Counted from the stretch's first letter, positions 1 through 10,200 are shown. The stretch is 64,000 nt of DNA from Cryobacterium luteum (GCF_900110125.1 NZ_FOCN01000017.1:1-64000); one strand, 5' to 3'. The notes: generated by a model not told the origin, from the letters alone. Translations and numbers: made by a program.

Positions 1-64
1 GACTTGCATGTGTTAAGCACGCCGCCAGCGTTCGTCCTGAGCCAGGATCAAACTCTCCGTAAAT
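1..64 (-). rRNA. rrs: 16S ribosomal RNA, 5' end only (gene runs off the left edge)
   Basis: Read on the minus strand, the segment contains the universal 16S start, AGAGTTTGATCCTGGCTCAG, followed by the conserved GACGAACGCTGGCGGCGTGC stretch and the ACACATGCAAGTC block. Only about the first 64 nucleotides of the mature RNA are present; the rest lies outside the window. The exact mature 5' end is estimated from the conserved GGAGAGTTTGATC context and could be off by a few bases. Confidence 0.97.
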
Positions 65-298
65 GTTTGAATAGCTACCCAGCAAGCTGAGCGCCCATCT
101 AGTGCACCCACCAACCGGAATAGGCTGGACAGATGCAAGTTTGAAACTGACAAGAACAAATCATTACTGACTTGCTTTGTTTAGTTGCCTAACCGAAGCT
201 AGGACTTGTTCAATATTATTTCCAAAGGAATCTCTTAGCTGCACCCCGCTAGAAACGGGCCACAACCACGAGGTTTTTGGCATTTGACATTGTGCACG

Positions 299-348
299 CT
301 GTTGAGTTCTCAAGGATCGGACACACCCAGCCGCCGGCCACGAAGGCC
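299..348 (-). promoter_or_regulatory. rrn antitermination signal (boxB-like hairpin and boxA)
   Basis: On the minus strand a short hairpin, GGCC-TTCGT-GGCC (336-348), is followed by CCTTGAGAACTCAACAG (299-315). The latter matches the TTTGAGAACTCAA boxA core found in leaders of actinobacterial rRNA operons. The boxB-then-boxA order is that expected for Nus-factor-dependent antitermination of rRNA transcription. Confidence 0.75.
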
Positions 349-529
349 ATTGCACTGGAGTACTTCTCTTATTTCTTGTCGCTCAGCCGAAAAACAGTTT
401 CTTGTTCTTCAGGTGAACTTCATCAAGTCACTGTCACGCGGAAGATTCCGGGATATTTTGACTTGGGATTGGTCCCGCTTGAGGCCGGAAGCACTTGGCT
501 TTTTCCGAACCTGTGGGGTGACTTAGATG

Positions 530-558
530 ACATTACGGTGAATCCTGATACCCCGCAA
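530..558 (-). promoter_or_regulatory. Candidate rrn promoter
   Basis: Minus strand -35 TTGCGG (553-558) and -10 TAATGT (530-535), separated by 17 bp, lie about 215 bp upstream of boxA. It fits a sigma-70-type promoter reading into the 16S gene, but rrn operons usually have several promoters and this one was chosen only by consensus match. Confidence 0.35.
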
Positions 559-622
559 CTCACGGTTACATCCCGGGCGTGTCGGGGGCGGACATCCGCT
601 CGAAACCTGCCGGAAACACCGA

Positions 623-1162
623 TCAAGCCTCGGGGGCGAACGCCACGAAGAGTTCGCTCACGGAGTTGTAGTACTGATCGGTTCGGCCCTGGTGCGTCAT
701 GCCGATGCGCAGACACACCCGTTGCGACGGTCGGTTGCTGGGGGTGGTGACGGCGACGACCCGGTCGAGTCCGGTCTTCCAGCCTTCGGCCAGCACGGCG
801 GCGGCCGCTTCGGTCGCGTAGCCCTGGTGCCACGCATTCGGGTGAAAGTGCCAGCCGATCTCGGTGTCCCCCGACGGCTCGAGCGGGGTGAGCGCACTCG
901 ACGCGGGGATCGACTTGAGCAGCAGGTTACCGAAGATCTCGCCAGTGTCGGCATCCGTCACCGCGCGGATGGCGTGAATGGGATGCTCCATTCCCTGCCA
1001 GCGCTTGATCACTGCAATCGCCTCGGCGCGGTCGGTCATGACCCGCGGGTGCAGCCCGATGTGCTGCTGCACGGACCACAGGGAGTACAGCCCGAAGACG
1101 AAGTCGGTGTCATCGAGGGTCCAGGGGCGAAGCAGCAGGCGTTCGGTTCGGAGAGTTTCCAC
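623..1162 (-). CDS. GNAT family N-acetyltransferase (RimJ/RimL type)
   Basis: Predicted acetyl-CoA-dependent N-acyltransferase of about 179 aa. It opens with LRTERLLLRPW, the standard first strand of RimJ/RimL-like enzymes. It then has a central strand ending in GEIFGNLLLK, the EIGWHFHPNAWHQGYATEA segment corresponding to the acetyl-CoA-binding motif A (Q/RxxGxA), and a late VCLRIGM segment. The substrate cannot be told from sequence: this class modifies ribosomal protein N termini, but also antibiotics and small amines. I chose the GTG at 1162, just before the conserved LRTERLLLRPW; the frame stays open to a TTG at 1201. It lies between tyrS and the rRNA operon on the same strand, separated from tyrS by about 250 bp of repeat-bearing DNA. 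Confidence 0.85.
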   Translation of the reverse strand: METLRTERLLLRPWTLDDTDFVFGLYSLWSVQQHIGLHPRVMTDRAEAIAVIKRWQGMEHPIHAIRAVTDADTGEIFGNLLLKSIPASSALTPLEPSGDTEIGWHFHPNAWHQGYATEAAAAVLAEGWKTGLDRVVAVTTPSNRPSQRVCLRIGMTHQGRTDQYYNSVSELFVAFAPEA

Positions 1163-1280
1163 GTCGACATCTTGCCACCCGCACCTGCCGACCCCCTGCA
1201 ACCACCCCGCCGATTCGATGACGCCTCACGAACACCCAGGCCCGTGGCGGCGGCAGGGTTATTCGCGGAGTTGCGAGTTT

Positions 1281-1333
1281 TGGGGGTTTGCCGGGGCGCC
1301 GCATGCCTTTCGCGGTGTCCCGGCAAATCCCCA
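1281..1333. repeat. 15-bp inverted repeat (possible terminator of tyrS)
   Basis: The arms TGGGGGTTTGCCGGG (1281-1295) and CCCGGCAAATCCCCA (1319-1333) pair over 15 positions with a single G/T wobble, around a 23-nt loop. It lies downstream of tyrS and upstream of the acetyltransferase on the minus strand, so it could end the tyrS transcript. No U-tract follows. Confidence 0.6.
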
Positions 1334-1352
1334 ATGTCTGAGCGGGGAGCGG

Positions 1353-1409
1353 ATGACCCTGTCGCCGACGCGCCGACCAAATGACTCTGTCGCCGACGCG
1401 CCCCAGCAA
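1353..1409. repeat. Tandem duplication of a 28-29-bp unit
   Basis: Two adjacent copies of ATGACYCTGTCGCCGACGCG followed by CC (1353-1380 and 1381-1409) differ at one position in the first 22 bases and in their last few bases. They sit directly after the tyrS stop codon. No coding sense was recognised; they may be a recent slippage duplication in the 3' untranslated region. Confidence 0.7.
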
Positions 1410-1410
1410 T

Positions 1411-2712
1411 CTATTCGACGAAGATACCCGCGAGCGTCTTCTTGCCACGGCGCAGCACCGCTACTCCCCCGGGCAGCACGGATCCTTCGATGGTCAGGTC
1501 GACACTCGTGACCTTCTCGTTGTTCAGGTAGACCCCACCCTGCTGCACGGCACGTCGGGCATCACCGAGACTCTTCGACAGTTCCGTGTCGACCAGCAAC
1601 TGCAGCACGGTCGCGTGCGGCGCCGTCGTGGTGTGGGGTAGTTCGCGCAACGCGGCCTCGAGGGTATCAGGGTCGAGTTCGGCGAGGTCGCCCTGCCCGA
1701 ACAGGGCCTCGGCGGCGTGGATGGCAGCATCCGTTGCCGCCTGCCCGTGCACGAGGCTGGTCACTTCGAGGGCGAGCCGGCGCTGTGCTTCGCGACGGAA
1801 GGGTTCGTTCTCGACCAGCTCGGCGAATGCGTCAATCTCAGCGCGGGTAAGAAACGTGAAGACCTTGAGCCGAAAGATCACATCGGCATCGTCGGTGTTG
1901 AGCCAGAACTGGTAGAAGGCATACGGACTCGTGAGGTTCGGGTCGAGCCACACCGCGTTGCCCTCGCTCTTGCCGAACTTGGTTCCGTCGCTGTTGGTGA
2001 TGAGCGGGGTGCCGATGGCATGCACCGTACCGCTCTCGGCGCGACGGATGAGATCGGTGCCGCTCGTGAGGTTGCCCCACTGGTCGCTGCCGCCGGTTTG
2101 CAGCACGCAGCCGTAGCTGCGGAACAACTCGAGGTAGTCCAGGCCCTGAAGAATCTGGTAACTGAATTCGGTGTAGCTGATGCCGGCGTCGGAATTCAGG
2201 CGGGCGCTGACGGCATCCTTTTTGAGCATGGTGCCCACGCGGTAGTACTTGCCGATTTCGCGCAGAAAGTCGATGGCGCTCAAGGGCGCCGTCCAGTCCA
2301 GGTTGTTTACGAGCGTGACGGCGTTGTCACCCTCGGAACTGAGAAAGCGCGAAACCTGGGCCTGCAGGTAGCCGACCCATTCCGCCACGGTGTCGGTGGG
2401 GGTCAGCGTGCGCTCGGCGGTTGGGCGCGGGTCGCCGATGAGTCCGGTGGAGCCGCCGACCAAGCCGAGCGGATGATGTCCAGCCAGTTGCAGGCGCCGC
2501 ATCAGCAGCAGCTGCACCAGGTTGCCGAGGTGCAGGCTCGGCGCTGTCGGGTCGAATCCGCAGTAGTAGGTGATCGGGTCACCATCGAGCAGCGCTTTGA
2601 GCTCGGTCTCGTCGGTGGAGACGTGCACGAGGCCGCGCCAGTTGATCTCCTCCCAGACGGAATCGAAGGAGGGATCATTGGTCTGCTGGGCGAGGATGGC
2701 GGGGTCTGACAC
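1411..2712 (-). CDS. tyrS: Tyrosine--tRNA ligase
   Basis: Charges tRNA-Tyr with tyrosine in the cytoplasm; class I aminoacyl-tRNA synthetase of 433 aa, normal length for the bacterial TyrS family. The HIGH-type motif is HLGN (residues 61-64) after CGFDPTAPSL. The KMSKS-type loop is KFGKS (245-249). The tyrosine-pocket segment YQILQGLDYLELF is present. The C-terminal ~70 residues form an S4 RNA-binding domain (KSLGDARRAVQQGGVYLNNE). It starts with GTG at 2712. In many actinobacteria tyrS follows argH and the 3-methyladenine glycosylase gene directly; here about 3 kb of accessory genes intervene. Confidence 0.97.
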   Translation of the reverse strand: MSDPAILAQQTNDPSFDSVWEEINWRGLVHVSTDETELKALLDGDPITYYCGFDPTAPSLHLGNLVQLLLMRRLQLAGHHPLGLVGGSTGLIGDPRPTAERTLTPTDTVAEWVGYLQAQVSRFLSSEGDNAVTLVNNLDWTAPLSAIDFLREIGKYYRVGTMLKKDAVSARLNSDAGISYTEFSYQILQGLDYLELFRSYGCVLQTGGSDQWGNLTSGTDLIRRAESGTVHAIGTPLITNSDGTKFGKSEGNAVWLDPNLTSPYAFYQFWLNTDDADVIFRLKVFTFLTRAEIDAFAELVENEPFRREAQRRLALEVTSLVHGQAATDAAIHAAEALFGQGDLAELDPDTLEAALRELPHTTTAPHATVLQLLVDTELSKSLGDARRAVQQGGVYLNNEKVTSVDLTIEGSVLPGGVAVLRRGKKTLAGIFVE

Positions 2713-2783
2713 GGGTTCAGATTACCAGCCGGGGGCGTCTCGCCGAATTGCCGGCGGCATCCGCTCGGCCACGTCCGTGATTC

Positions 2784-2833
2784 AGGCTAAAGACTCAATT
2801 TGTTTTGATTTAGGCTGTGGACTCAATTACACT
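2784..2833 (+). promoter_or_regulatory. Promoter of the SatD-like operon with direct-repeat operator
   Basis: A -35 TTGATT (2805-2810) and -10 TACACT (2828-2833) with 17-bp spacing lie about 20 bp upstream of the ribosome binding site. Two direct repeats, AGGCTaaaGACTCAATT (2784-2800) and AGGCTgtgGACTCAATT (2812-2828), start 28 bp apart. The second fills the -35/-10 spacer exactly, which is a classical repressor position. The downstream gene encodes a helix-turn-helix protein, so autorepression is an obvious hypothesis. Confidence 0.6.
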
Positions 2834-2857
2834 GAATGCAGGACGGAGCCTCAGATC

Positions 2858-3493
2858 ATGTTTGTCATCACCGCCGACCAGATCGACAGCCGCAATGATC
2901 GTGATCGTGCGCGCGAGATGATCGCTCACCTCGTGGCGCAGAGCCCGCGGGCGTTCAGCCTGCCGCCGGACCAGACCGCCGGCGATGAGATTCAGCTGCT
3001 GGTGTCGGCTGCCGGGCCTGCGCTGGAGGCGATTCTGGCCCTGCACCGTTCCGGCCACTGGAGCGTCGGGCTCGGCGTGGGGAGCGTGCGCACCCCCCTG
3101 CCGGCTTCGACCCGGCAAGCCACCGGCGACGCCTTCATCGCCGCACGCGACGCCGTGCTGCGGGCGAAAAAGACCGAGGCCCATTTTGCGCTCGAGCCGG
3201 GCCGAACGGATGCTGCCGCCCCCGGCATCGAGGCGCTCCTCACTATGCTCTTGCTGTTGCGTCAACGACGCACCCCCCAGGGCTGGCAGGCCGGCGACCT
3301 GTTGGAACGCGGACTGGCCCAGACTGACATCGCCGAACAGCTCGGCATCACCACCGGAGCGGTGAGCCAGCGGCTCAAGGCGGCGCAGTACCGCGTCGAG
3401 CAGGCGGCGCGGCCGGCGTTGGTTAGGCTGCTGGAGCAGCTCGATGTTGCCCCGAACGAAACGGCCGATAACGAAACGGACAGCACACTATGA
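2858..3493 (+). CDS. SatD-family protein with C-terminal helix-turn-helix
   Basis: A 211-aa protein whose N-terminal half matches the SatD family, named after the Streptococcus mutans sat operon and of unknown biochemical function. Visible landmarks are ITADQIDSR at residues 4-12 (family pattern GDxxDSR), AGDEIQLLV at 41-49 (family GDEFQ), VGLGVGSVRT at 70-79 and GDAFIAARDA at 90-99. The last ~60 residues contain a helix-turn-helix (LAQTDIAEQLGITTGAVSQR), so DNA binding is likely. I infer that the two acidic landmarks D7 and D43, plus the GLGVG strand, resemble the layout of a nucleotidyl-cyclase palm domain; this is untested. Start at ATG 2858 with GGACGGAG upstream; the longer frame upstream lacks family similarity. 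It overlaps the next gene by ATGA. Confidence 0.75.
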   Translation: MFVITADQIDSRNDRDRAREMIAHLVAQSPRAFSLPPDQTAGDEIQLLVSAAGPALEAILALHRSGHWSVGLGVGSVRTPLPASTRQATGDAFIAARDAVLRAKKTEAHFALEPGRTDAAAPGIEALLTMLLLLRQRRTPQGWQAGDLLERGLAQTDIAEQLGITTGAVSQRLKAAQYRVEQAARPALVRLLEQLDVAPNETADNETDSTL

Positions 3494-4089
3494 CCCTCAC
3501 CGTTCTCACGTTCCTGTACTGGGTCGCGCTGCTGCTGGTCACGCTCGCCTCGCTCACCTTCGCAGCGATCGCCTTCAAACTGCACCGCCAGCTTTACGCG
3601 ATCGCCGCCACGACAGGCCTGGCCGTTGCCCTCGTGCTCGCCGCCGTTCCGGTTGCGCCCGGTCCGAGCGCCTTCGGCATTGTGCTCGGCATGCTGGCCC
3701 TCGCTCTTGCTGTGATCGGCGGCGGCCCGGCAGCGGTGCTCGCCCTTGATCTCGCGACCAACAATTCGGTGCCACCTGGTCAGCACGGCGGAATCATGGT
3801 GCTCAACGCCGGAAAACCGGCCCCCTCCCCGGCCGGGGTCGGCCTCCCTGAAACTCACGAGGTGCTGCGCGGCGGGGTGACCATCGGTATCCTGGAACGT
3901 CTCGCCGTGGCCGGGGCCATCCTGGCCGGATTTCCCGAGGCCATCGCCGTGGTCGTCGCCATCAAGGGCGTTGGCCGGTTCACGGAGCTTGCCGCGGCCG
4001 AGTCCCGCGAACGGTTCATCATCGGCACGCTGTCGAGCCTTACCTGGGCGTGCGCCTGCGCTGCACTCGTGCCGATGGCCCTGGTCTAG
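3490..4089 (+). CDS. DUF3307-like integral membrane protein, partner of the SatD-like gene
   Basis: A 199-aa protein with about five hydrophobic segments (roughly residues 5-27, 35-55, 58-82, 135-158 and 175-198). The C-terminal half, GILERLAVAGAILAGFPEAI followed by KGVGRF and RERFIIGTLSS, has the pattern of DUF3307 proteins (GERLL...G...AI...AAKSILRF...YxxIGTLLS). DUF3307 genes commonly sit next to satD-like genes in diverse bacteria. Here the start codon overlaps the satD stop (ATGA), so the two are translationally coupled. It ends in a tail-to-tail overlap with the converging CPBP pseudogene. A membrane effector or sensor controlled by the SatD-like protein is plausible but inferred only from linkage. 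Confidence 0.65.
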   Translation: MTLTVLTFLYWVALLLVTLASLTFAAIAFKLHRQLYAIAATTGLAVALVLAAVPVAPGPSAFGIVLGMLALALAVIGGGPAAVLALDLATNNSVPPGQHGGIMVLNAGKPAPSPAGVGLPETHEVLRGGVTIGILERLAVAGAILAGFPEAIAVVVAIKGVGRFTELAAAESRERFIIGTLSSLTWACACAALVPMALV

Positions 4090-4821
4090 GCCCGTGATTT
4101 CAGCAGGCTCGGAATAACCAAGAGTCCGACGATCGTGATCCCCGCGCCCATCAGGGTGGGGATGAGTGTCGTCGTGGCGGGTGTGGTCGTCGCGATGTCA
4201 AAGACGGCGTGAAAGACCGCGACCACGATGAATCCGGCCGCGGGCATGGTCCGGTAAGTCGGGGTTATGCCGAACAGCGGCGGGTGCCATGCCGCCCGCG
4301 CTGCGGCGACCAGCACGGCTGCTCTCAGCGTCGAATGCCGGAATTGCAGGGTTGGTTGGGCGAAACCGCGCCAGCCGATCTCCTCACCGAAACCATAGAA
4401 GATCAGGTTGGCGGTCCAGAAAACGAGTACCGGCAAGAATGCGTACTCGACGCTCGCACCGAACCGCGAGGTGTCGGGCCATACCCCGTCGACGAGCCGG
4501 GCGACAAAGACCGCTATGGCGAACAGCACGAGCGGTCCGAGCGCGGCCAGGGCCCGCCAGCGCAGGCGACCACGCACCGCGACCATCCGCCGCAGCAGAT
4601 CGAGGATGCGCACGCGGCCGGCAATCAGAGCGGTCACGATCACCGCGGAGATGGCCGGGCCGAGTCCGCCGGCCAGGTGCAGGTACGGCGACGCCGTCCA
4701 GTCGACCCGGTCCTGCCGGCCAGCGAGCAGCGGCAGCGAGCAGCGGCAGCGGCAGCGGCAGCCAGATCGTCCAGGAGATCGCGTACGCGAGAACCACAAA
4801 CGTCATCACCGGATGACGCAC
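4086..4821 (-). pseudogene. CPBP-family intramembrane protease gene, frameshifted by a 13-bp duplication
   Basis: Two reading frames together encode one CPBP (Abi/CAAX-like) membrane metalloprotease. The N-terminal part starts at ATG 4821 (MRHPVMTFVVLAYAISW...). The rest, in another frame, starts near the repeat and runs LLAGRQDRVDW through a membrane-rich region with the catalytic motif FGEEIGWRG (family EExxxR), AAWHPP and FHAVFDIA, to the stop at 4086. The break falls in a 13-bp tandem repeat (4721-4746). Deleting one copy fuses the frames precisely as WLPLPLPLLAGRQDRVDW, giving a normal-length protein. It may be a recent null allele, a phase-variable gene or a sequencing error. Confidence 0.8.
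4721..4746. repeat. 13-bp tandem duplication causing a frameshift
   Basis: CAGCGAGCAGCGG occurs twice in direct succession (4721-4733, 4734-4746), followed by further CAGCGG units. Thirteen is not a multiple of three, so the extra copy shifts the reading frame of the minus-strand CPBP protease gene. Confidence 0.9.
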
Positions 4822-5011
4822 GACGACAATCGTGGTCAGAGCTTACGACGGGGTCCGCTCCACGACCCGGAAGGTGACTTTCGGCACTACACGGCGCAGC
4901 CCGATGCGACTTCAATGAGGGTGGCAGAAGAGTCCGGCCGCGCCGCTCGGCGTTCGAGGGCATCCGCTGTACCGCCAGTCGGCGGTACGCCACGAGACGA
5001 AAGCTGGCACC

Positions 5012-5782
5012 ATGCGCACGCTACAGGACACCAAACCGATCTGGCATGCTCTCATCTGGATTGCGGGGTACATCGCTATTGTCAACGTCGGCGATGCCGT
5101 CTCTGAAGCGATCGGCATCGCCAGCGCCGGCACCGCGCTGCTGCTCGTGGTCTATTCGCTCGCGCTGCTCGGGTATCTGCGGGGCGCCAATCGCATGCGC
5201 TTCTACGGACTGCGCCGGGCCGAGCCGGGAACGATGCGACTCACCGCGTTCTACCTGCCGCTGTTCGCGCTGACCCTCTTTCAATACGCCAAGGGCCTCA
5301 ATTCCGACCTCGACGCTCAGACGGTTGTGATCGCCTGCATCCTCATGATCGGTGTCGGATTCGTTGAAGAGTTAATCTTCCGCGGCTTTCTGTTCCGGGC
5401 GGTTCTAGCGAAGAAGACCGTTCTCCGGGCCATCTACCTCAGTGGTGTCGCGTTCGGCTTCGGCCACATCGTCAACCTGCTGCGCGGCTATACCGGCTCT
5501 GACCAGCTTATTCAGCTCGTCGCTGCCATCGTGATCGGGATCGCGCTCGGGTACGTGGTCGCCATCACTCAAAGCATCCTGCCCGGCGTGCTGTTTCACA
5601 TTCTCTTCAATATCAGCGGCGCGCTCACCACCCACGATGTGGTTTGGGACACGGTTCTCGTGGGCGCGATGGCCGTCGTGCTAGTGCCGTATATCGTGTA
5701 TCTGCATCGGGTGCTCACCCGATCGACCGGCCAGCCCGCTACTTGCGCCGACACAATCGCGCCCGCCGCAGCAACAAAGTAG
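5012..5782 (+). CDS. CPBP family intramembrane glutamic endopeptidase
   Basis: A 256-aa polytopic membrane protein with about seven or eight hydrophobic segments. The three CPBP (Rce1/Abi-type) motifs are visible: VEELIFRG (residues 118-125, catalytic EExxxR), the histidine motif FGFGHIVNL, and LFHILFN further on. Family members process prenylated or other membrane substrates or give bacteriocin self-immunity; the substrate here cannot be told. It faces the frameshifted CPBP gene across about 190 bp without other recognisable features, in divergent orientation. The two are only distantly alike, so this is not a local duplication. It ends 8 bp before the converging glycosylase gene. Confidence 0.85.
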   Translation: MRTLQDTKPIWHALIWIAGYIAIVNVGDAVSEAIGIASAGTALLLVVYSLALLGYLRGANRMRFYGLRRAEPGTMRLTAFYLPLFALTLFQYAKGLNSDLDAQTVVIACILMIGVGFVEELIFRGFLFRAVLAKKTVLRAIYLSGVAFGFGHIVNLLRGYTGSDQLIQLVAAIVIGIALGYVVAITQSILPGVLFHILFNISGALTTHDVVWDTVLVGAMAVVLVPYIVYLHRVLTRSTGQPATCADTIAPAAATK

Positions 5783-5790
5783 CCTCGGGT

Positions 5791-6386
5791 TCAGCCTGCG
5801 CGTTTGGCCACGTGTCGCCGATACGGCGAAACGGATGCCTCCCCCGGCACCCAGAACCGCCACGGGTAGTCGACTCCCCCGCCGAGACCGCTCACCCCGG
5901 TGCGCGGTCCGGTCGCCCAGGCGGCAAGGCGCGCCGGAAGCTCCAGGTCGAACGGGGCACGATTCAGATCGGCGCCGTCATCGCCGAGCTCGATACCGAG
6001 GGCTTTGGTCAGCCGCGCGGGGCCGCGCGCGAGGTCGGCATCCGTTTTCGACGTCAAGCGGCGGCTTCGCGCCTCATCGAGTCCCGCGACGATTTCACCG
6101 GCCCGCAACAGCACCGCCGAGGCCGTGCCTTCCGGTGAGCAGACGATGTTGGCGCAGACGTGCATGCCGTAGCTGAAATAGGCGTACAGGTGCCCGGGAG
6201 GCCCGTACATGGTCACGGTGCGCGGCGTGCGCCCACGGAAGGCGTGGGAGCCCGGGTCGGTTTCACCGAGGTAGGCCTCAACCTCGGTGATGCGCACCGA
6301 GATGACCCCGCGGGTGAGCACCGCGCCGAGCAGCAGTGGGGCGACCTCGAGTGCGGGTCGCTCCAGCACGCCCGGCGCGAACGGCA

Positions 6387-6387
<1 letters not shown>
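5791..6387 (-). CDS. DNA-3-methyladenine glycosylase (AAG/MPG type)
   Basis: Base-excision repair enzyme removing alkylated purines (3-methyladenine, hypoxanthine). Of its 198 aa, the hallmarks are VRITEVEAYLGETDPGSHAF with the general-base glutamate, MYGPPGHLYAYFSYGMHVC (DNA-intercalating and substrate pocket) and LARGPARLTKALGI near the C terminus. The GTG start at 6387 shares one base with the argH stop (TAGTG), so it is the last cistron of the arginine operon by position. The argH-glycosylase pair is conserved in many actinobacteria. Confidence 0.93.
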
Positions 6388-9030
<2,643 letters not shown>

Positions 9031-9112
9031 GGTTCTCCCTAAATCTTGATCTGTCTAAAGTTTACGTGTTGCGCCGCTGCTCCCCGGTCGCCCGCCGGTT
9101 CTCTCACCCTTT

Positions 9113-9128
9113 CCGGGCCCGGGCCCGG
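9113..9128. repeat. Perfect 16-bp GC palindrome between argF and argG
   Basis: CCGGGCCCGGGCCCGG is self-complementary throughout and followed on the plus strand by TCAGAAATA. It occupies the short argF-argG gap. It could form a small hairpin that pauses or partly terminates transcription, or be a protein-binding palindrome. Confidence 0.5.
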
Positions 9129-9163
9129 TCAGAAATATGAGAACGGATGGCCGCGCGGGGCGG

Positions 9164-10093
9164 TCAGGCCGCGTTCTGTGCGAGCAGCCAGACCAGCAGT
9201 GCCTTCTGGGCGTGCAGGCGGTTCTCTGCCTCGTCCCAGATGATGCTCTGCGGGCCGTCGATGACGTCGGCGGTCACCTCGTAGCCGCGGTCGGCGGGCA
9301 GGCAGTGCATGAAGTGCGCGCCCGGCTTGGCCAGCCCCATCAGCTCAGCGTCAACCCGGTACTGGCCGAGGTCGCCGAGCCGGGTGGCCTTCTCCTCTTC
9401 CTTGCCCATCGACACCCACGTGTCGGTGATGACCACGTCAACGCCGGTGACGGCCTCGCGGGGGTCGGTGAACAGCGCGACGGAGCCGCCGGTGCGCGCG
9501 GCGATAGCCGTCGCATCCGCTACCACCTGGTCGGTCGGCGTGTAACCGGCCGGGGACGCGATGCGCACGTGCATGCCGGCGGTGGCACCGGCGAGCAGGT
9601 AGGACTGACCCATGTTGCAGGCCCCGTCGCCGAGGAAGGCGAGGGTTTGGCCGGCAAGGTCGCCGCGGTGTTCGCGGATGGTGAGCAGGTCGGCGAGCAG
9701 CTGGCAGGGATGAAAGTCGTCGCTGAGTGCGTTGACGACGGGAACGGTCGTGCCCAGCGCCATTTCTTCGAGTCCGGCCTGGCCGTAGGTGCGCCAGACG
9801 ATCGCGGCGACCTGGCGTTCGAGCACACGCGCGGTGTCGGAGGCGGTTTCCTTGCCGCCGAGCTGGCTGTTCGCGGTGCTGATGATGAGCGGGCTGCCGC
9901 CGAGGTCGGCGATGCCGACCGCGAAGGACACGCGGGTGCGGGTCGAGGACTTGTCGAAAATAACCGCGACGGTCTGCGGGCCTGTGAGCGGACGCACCGC
10001 GAATCGGTCTCGCTTCAGCTCCAGGGCCAGATCGAGAATCTCGGCCTGTTCGGCCGGGGAGATGTCGTCGTCGCGCAGGAAATGGCGGGTCAC
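9164..10093 (-). CDS. argF: Ornithine carbamoyltransferase
   Basis: Makes citrulline from ornithine and carbamoyl phosphate. The protein of 309 aa has the carbamoyl-phosphate motif STRTR (residues 50-54), DFHPCQ (126-131) and the catalytic HCLP (263-266), all characteristic of OTCase. The start is GTG 10093 (VTRHFLRDDD); the frame remains open upstream to 10183 but without family similarity. It lies 107 bp downstream of argD. Confidence 0.96.
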   Translation of the reverse strand: MTRHFLRDDDISPAEQAEILDLALELKRDRFAVRPLTGPQTVAVIFDKSSTRTRVSFAVGIADLGGSPLIISTANSQLGGKETASDTARVLERQVAAIVWRTYGQAGLEEMALGTTVPVVNALSDDFHPCQLLADLLTIREHRGDLAGQTLAFLGDGACNMGQSYLLAGATAGMHVRIASPAGYTPTDQVVADATAIAARTGGSVALFTDPREAVTGVDVVITDTWVSMGKEEEKATRLGDLGQYRVDAELMGLAKPGAHFMHCLPADRGYEVTADVIDGPQSIIWDEAENRLHAQKALLVWLLAQNAA

Positions 10094-10200
10094 GGTGTCA
10101 CTTTCGGTTATCGATTTGTCAGCAGGCGAGCGGATGCCGCTCCCCCGGTTTAAGCGTGCAGCGCCGGTGGGGAACCCGCGCAAAGTGGGATTCGTCCAGC

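Larger units (their letters stand above)
65..622 (-). other. rRNA operon leader and promoter region, no protein gene
   Basis: This gap of over 500 bases between the 16S start and the acetyltransferase gene holds the rrn leader on the minus strand. I see the antitermination signal and one promoter candidate (listed separately), AT-richer leader sequence at about 150-240, and no convincing coding region. The ORFs that cross it on either strand lack any recognisable family, ribosome binding site or actinobacterial codon pattern. RNase III processing stems are expected here but I could not define both arms with confidence. Confidence 0.7.

Noticed and set aside
277-750. 157-codon open frame across the rrn leader
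   Set aside because: It spans the boxA/boxB signal and promoter candidate and has no coding character.
4822-5011. Small gene between the two CPBP protease genes
   Set aside because: Open frames here are extensions of shadows with no family match; probably divergent promoter DNA.
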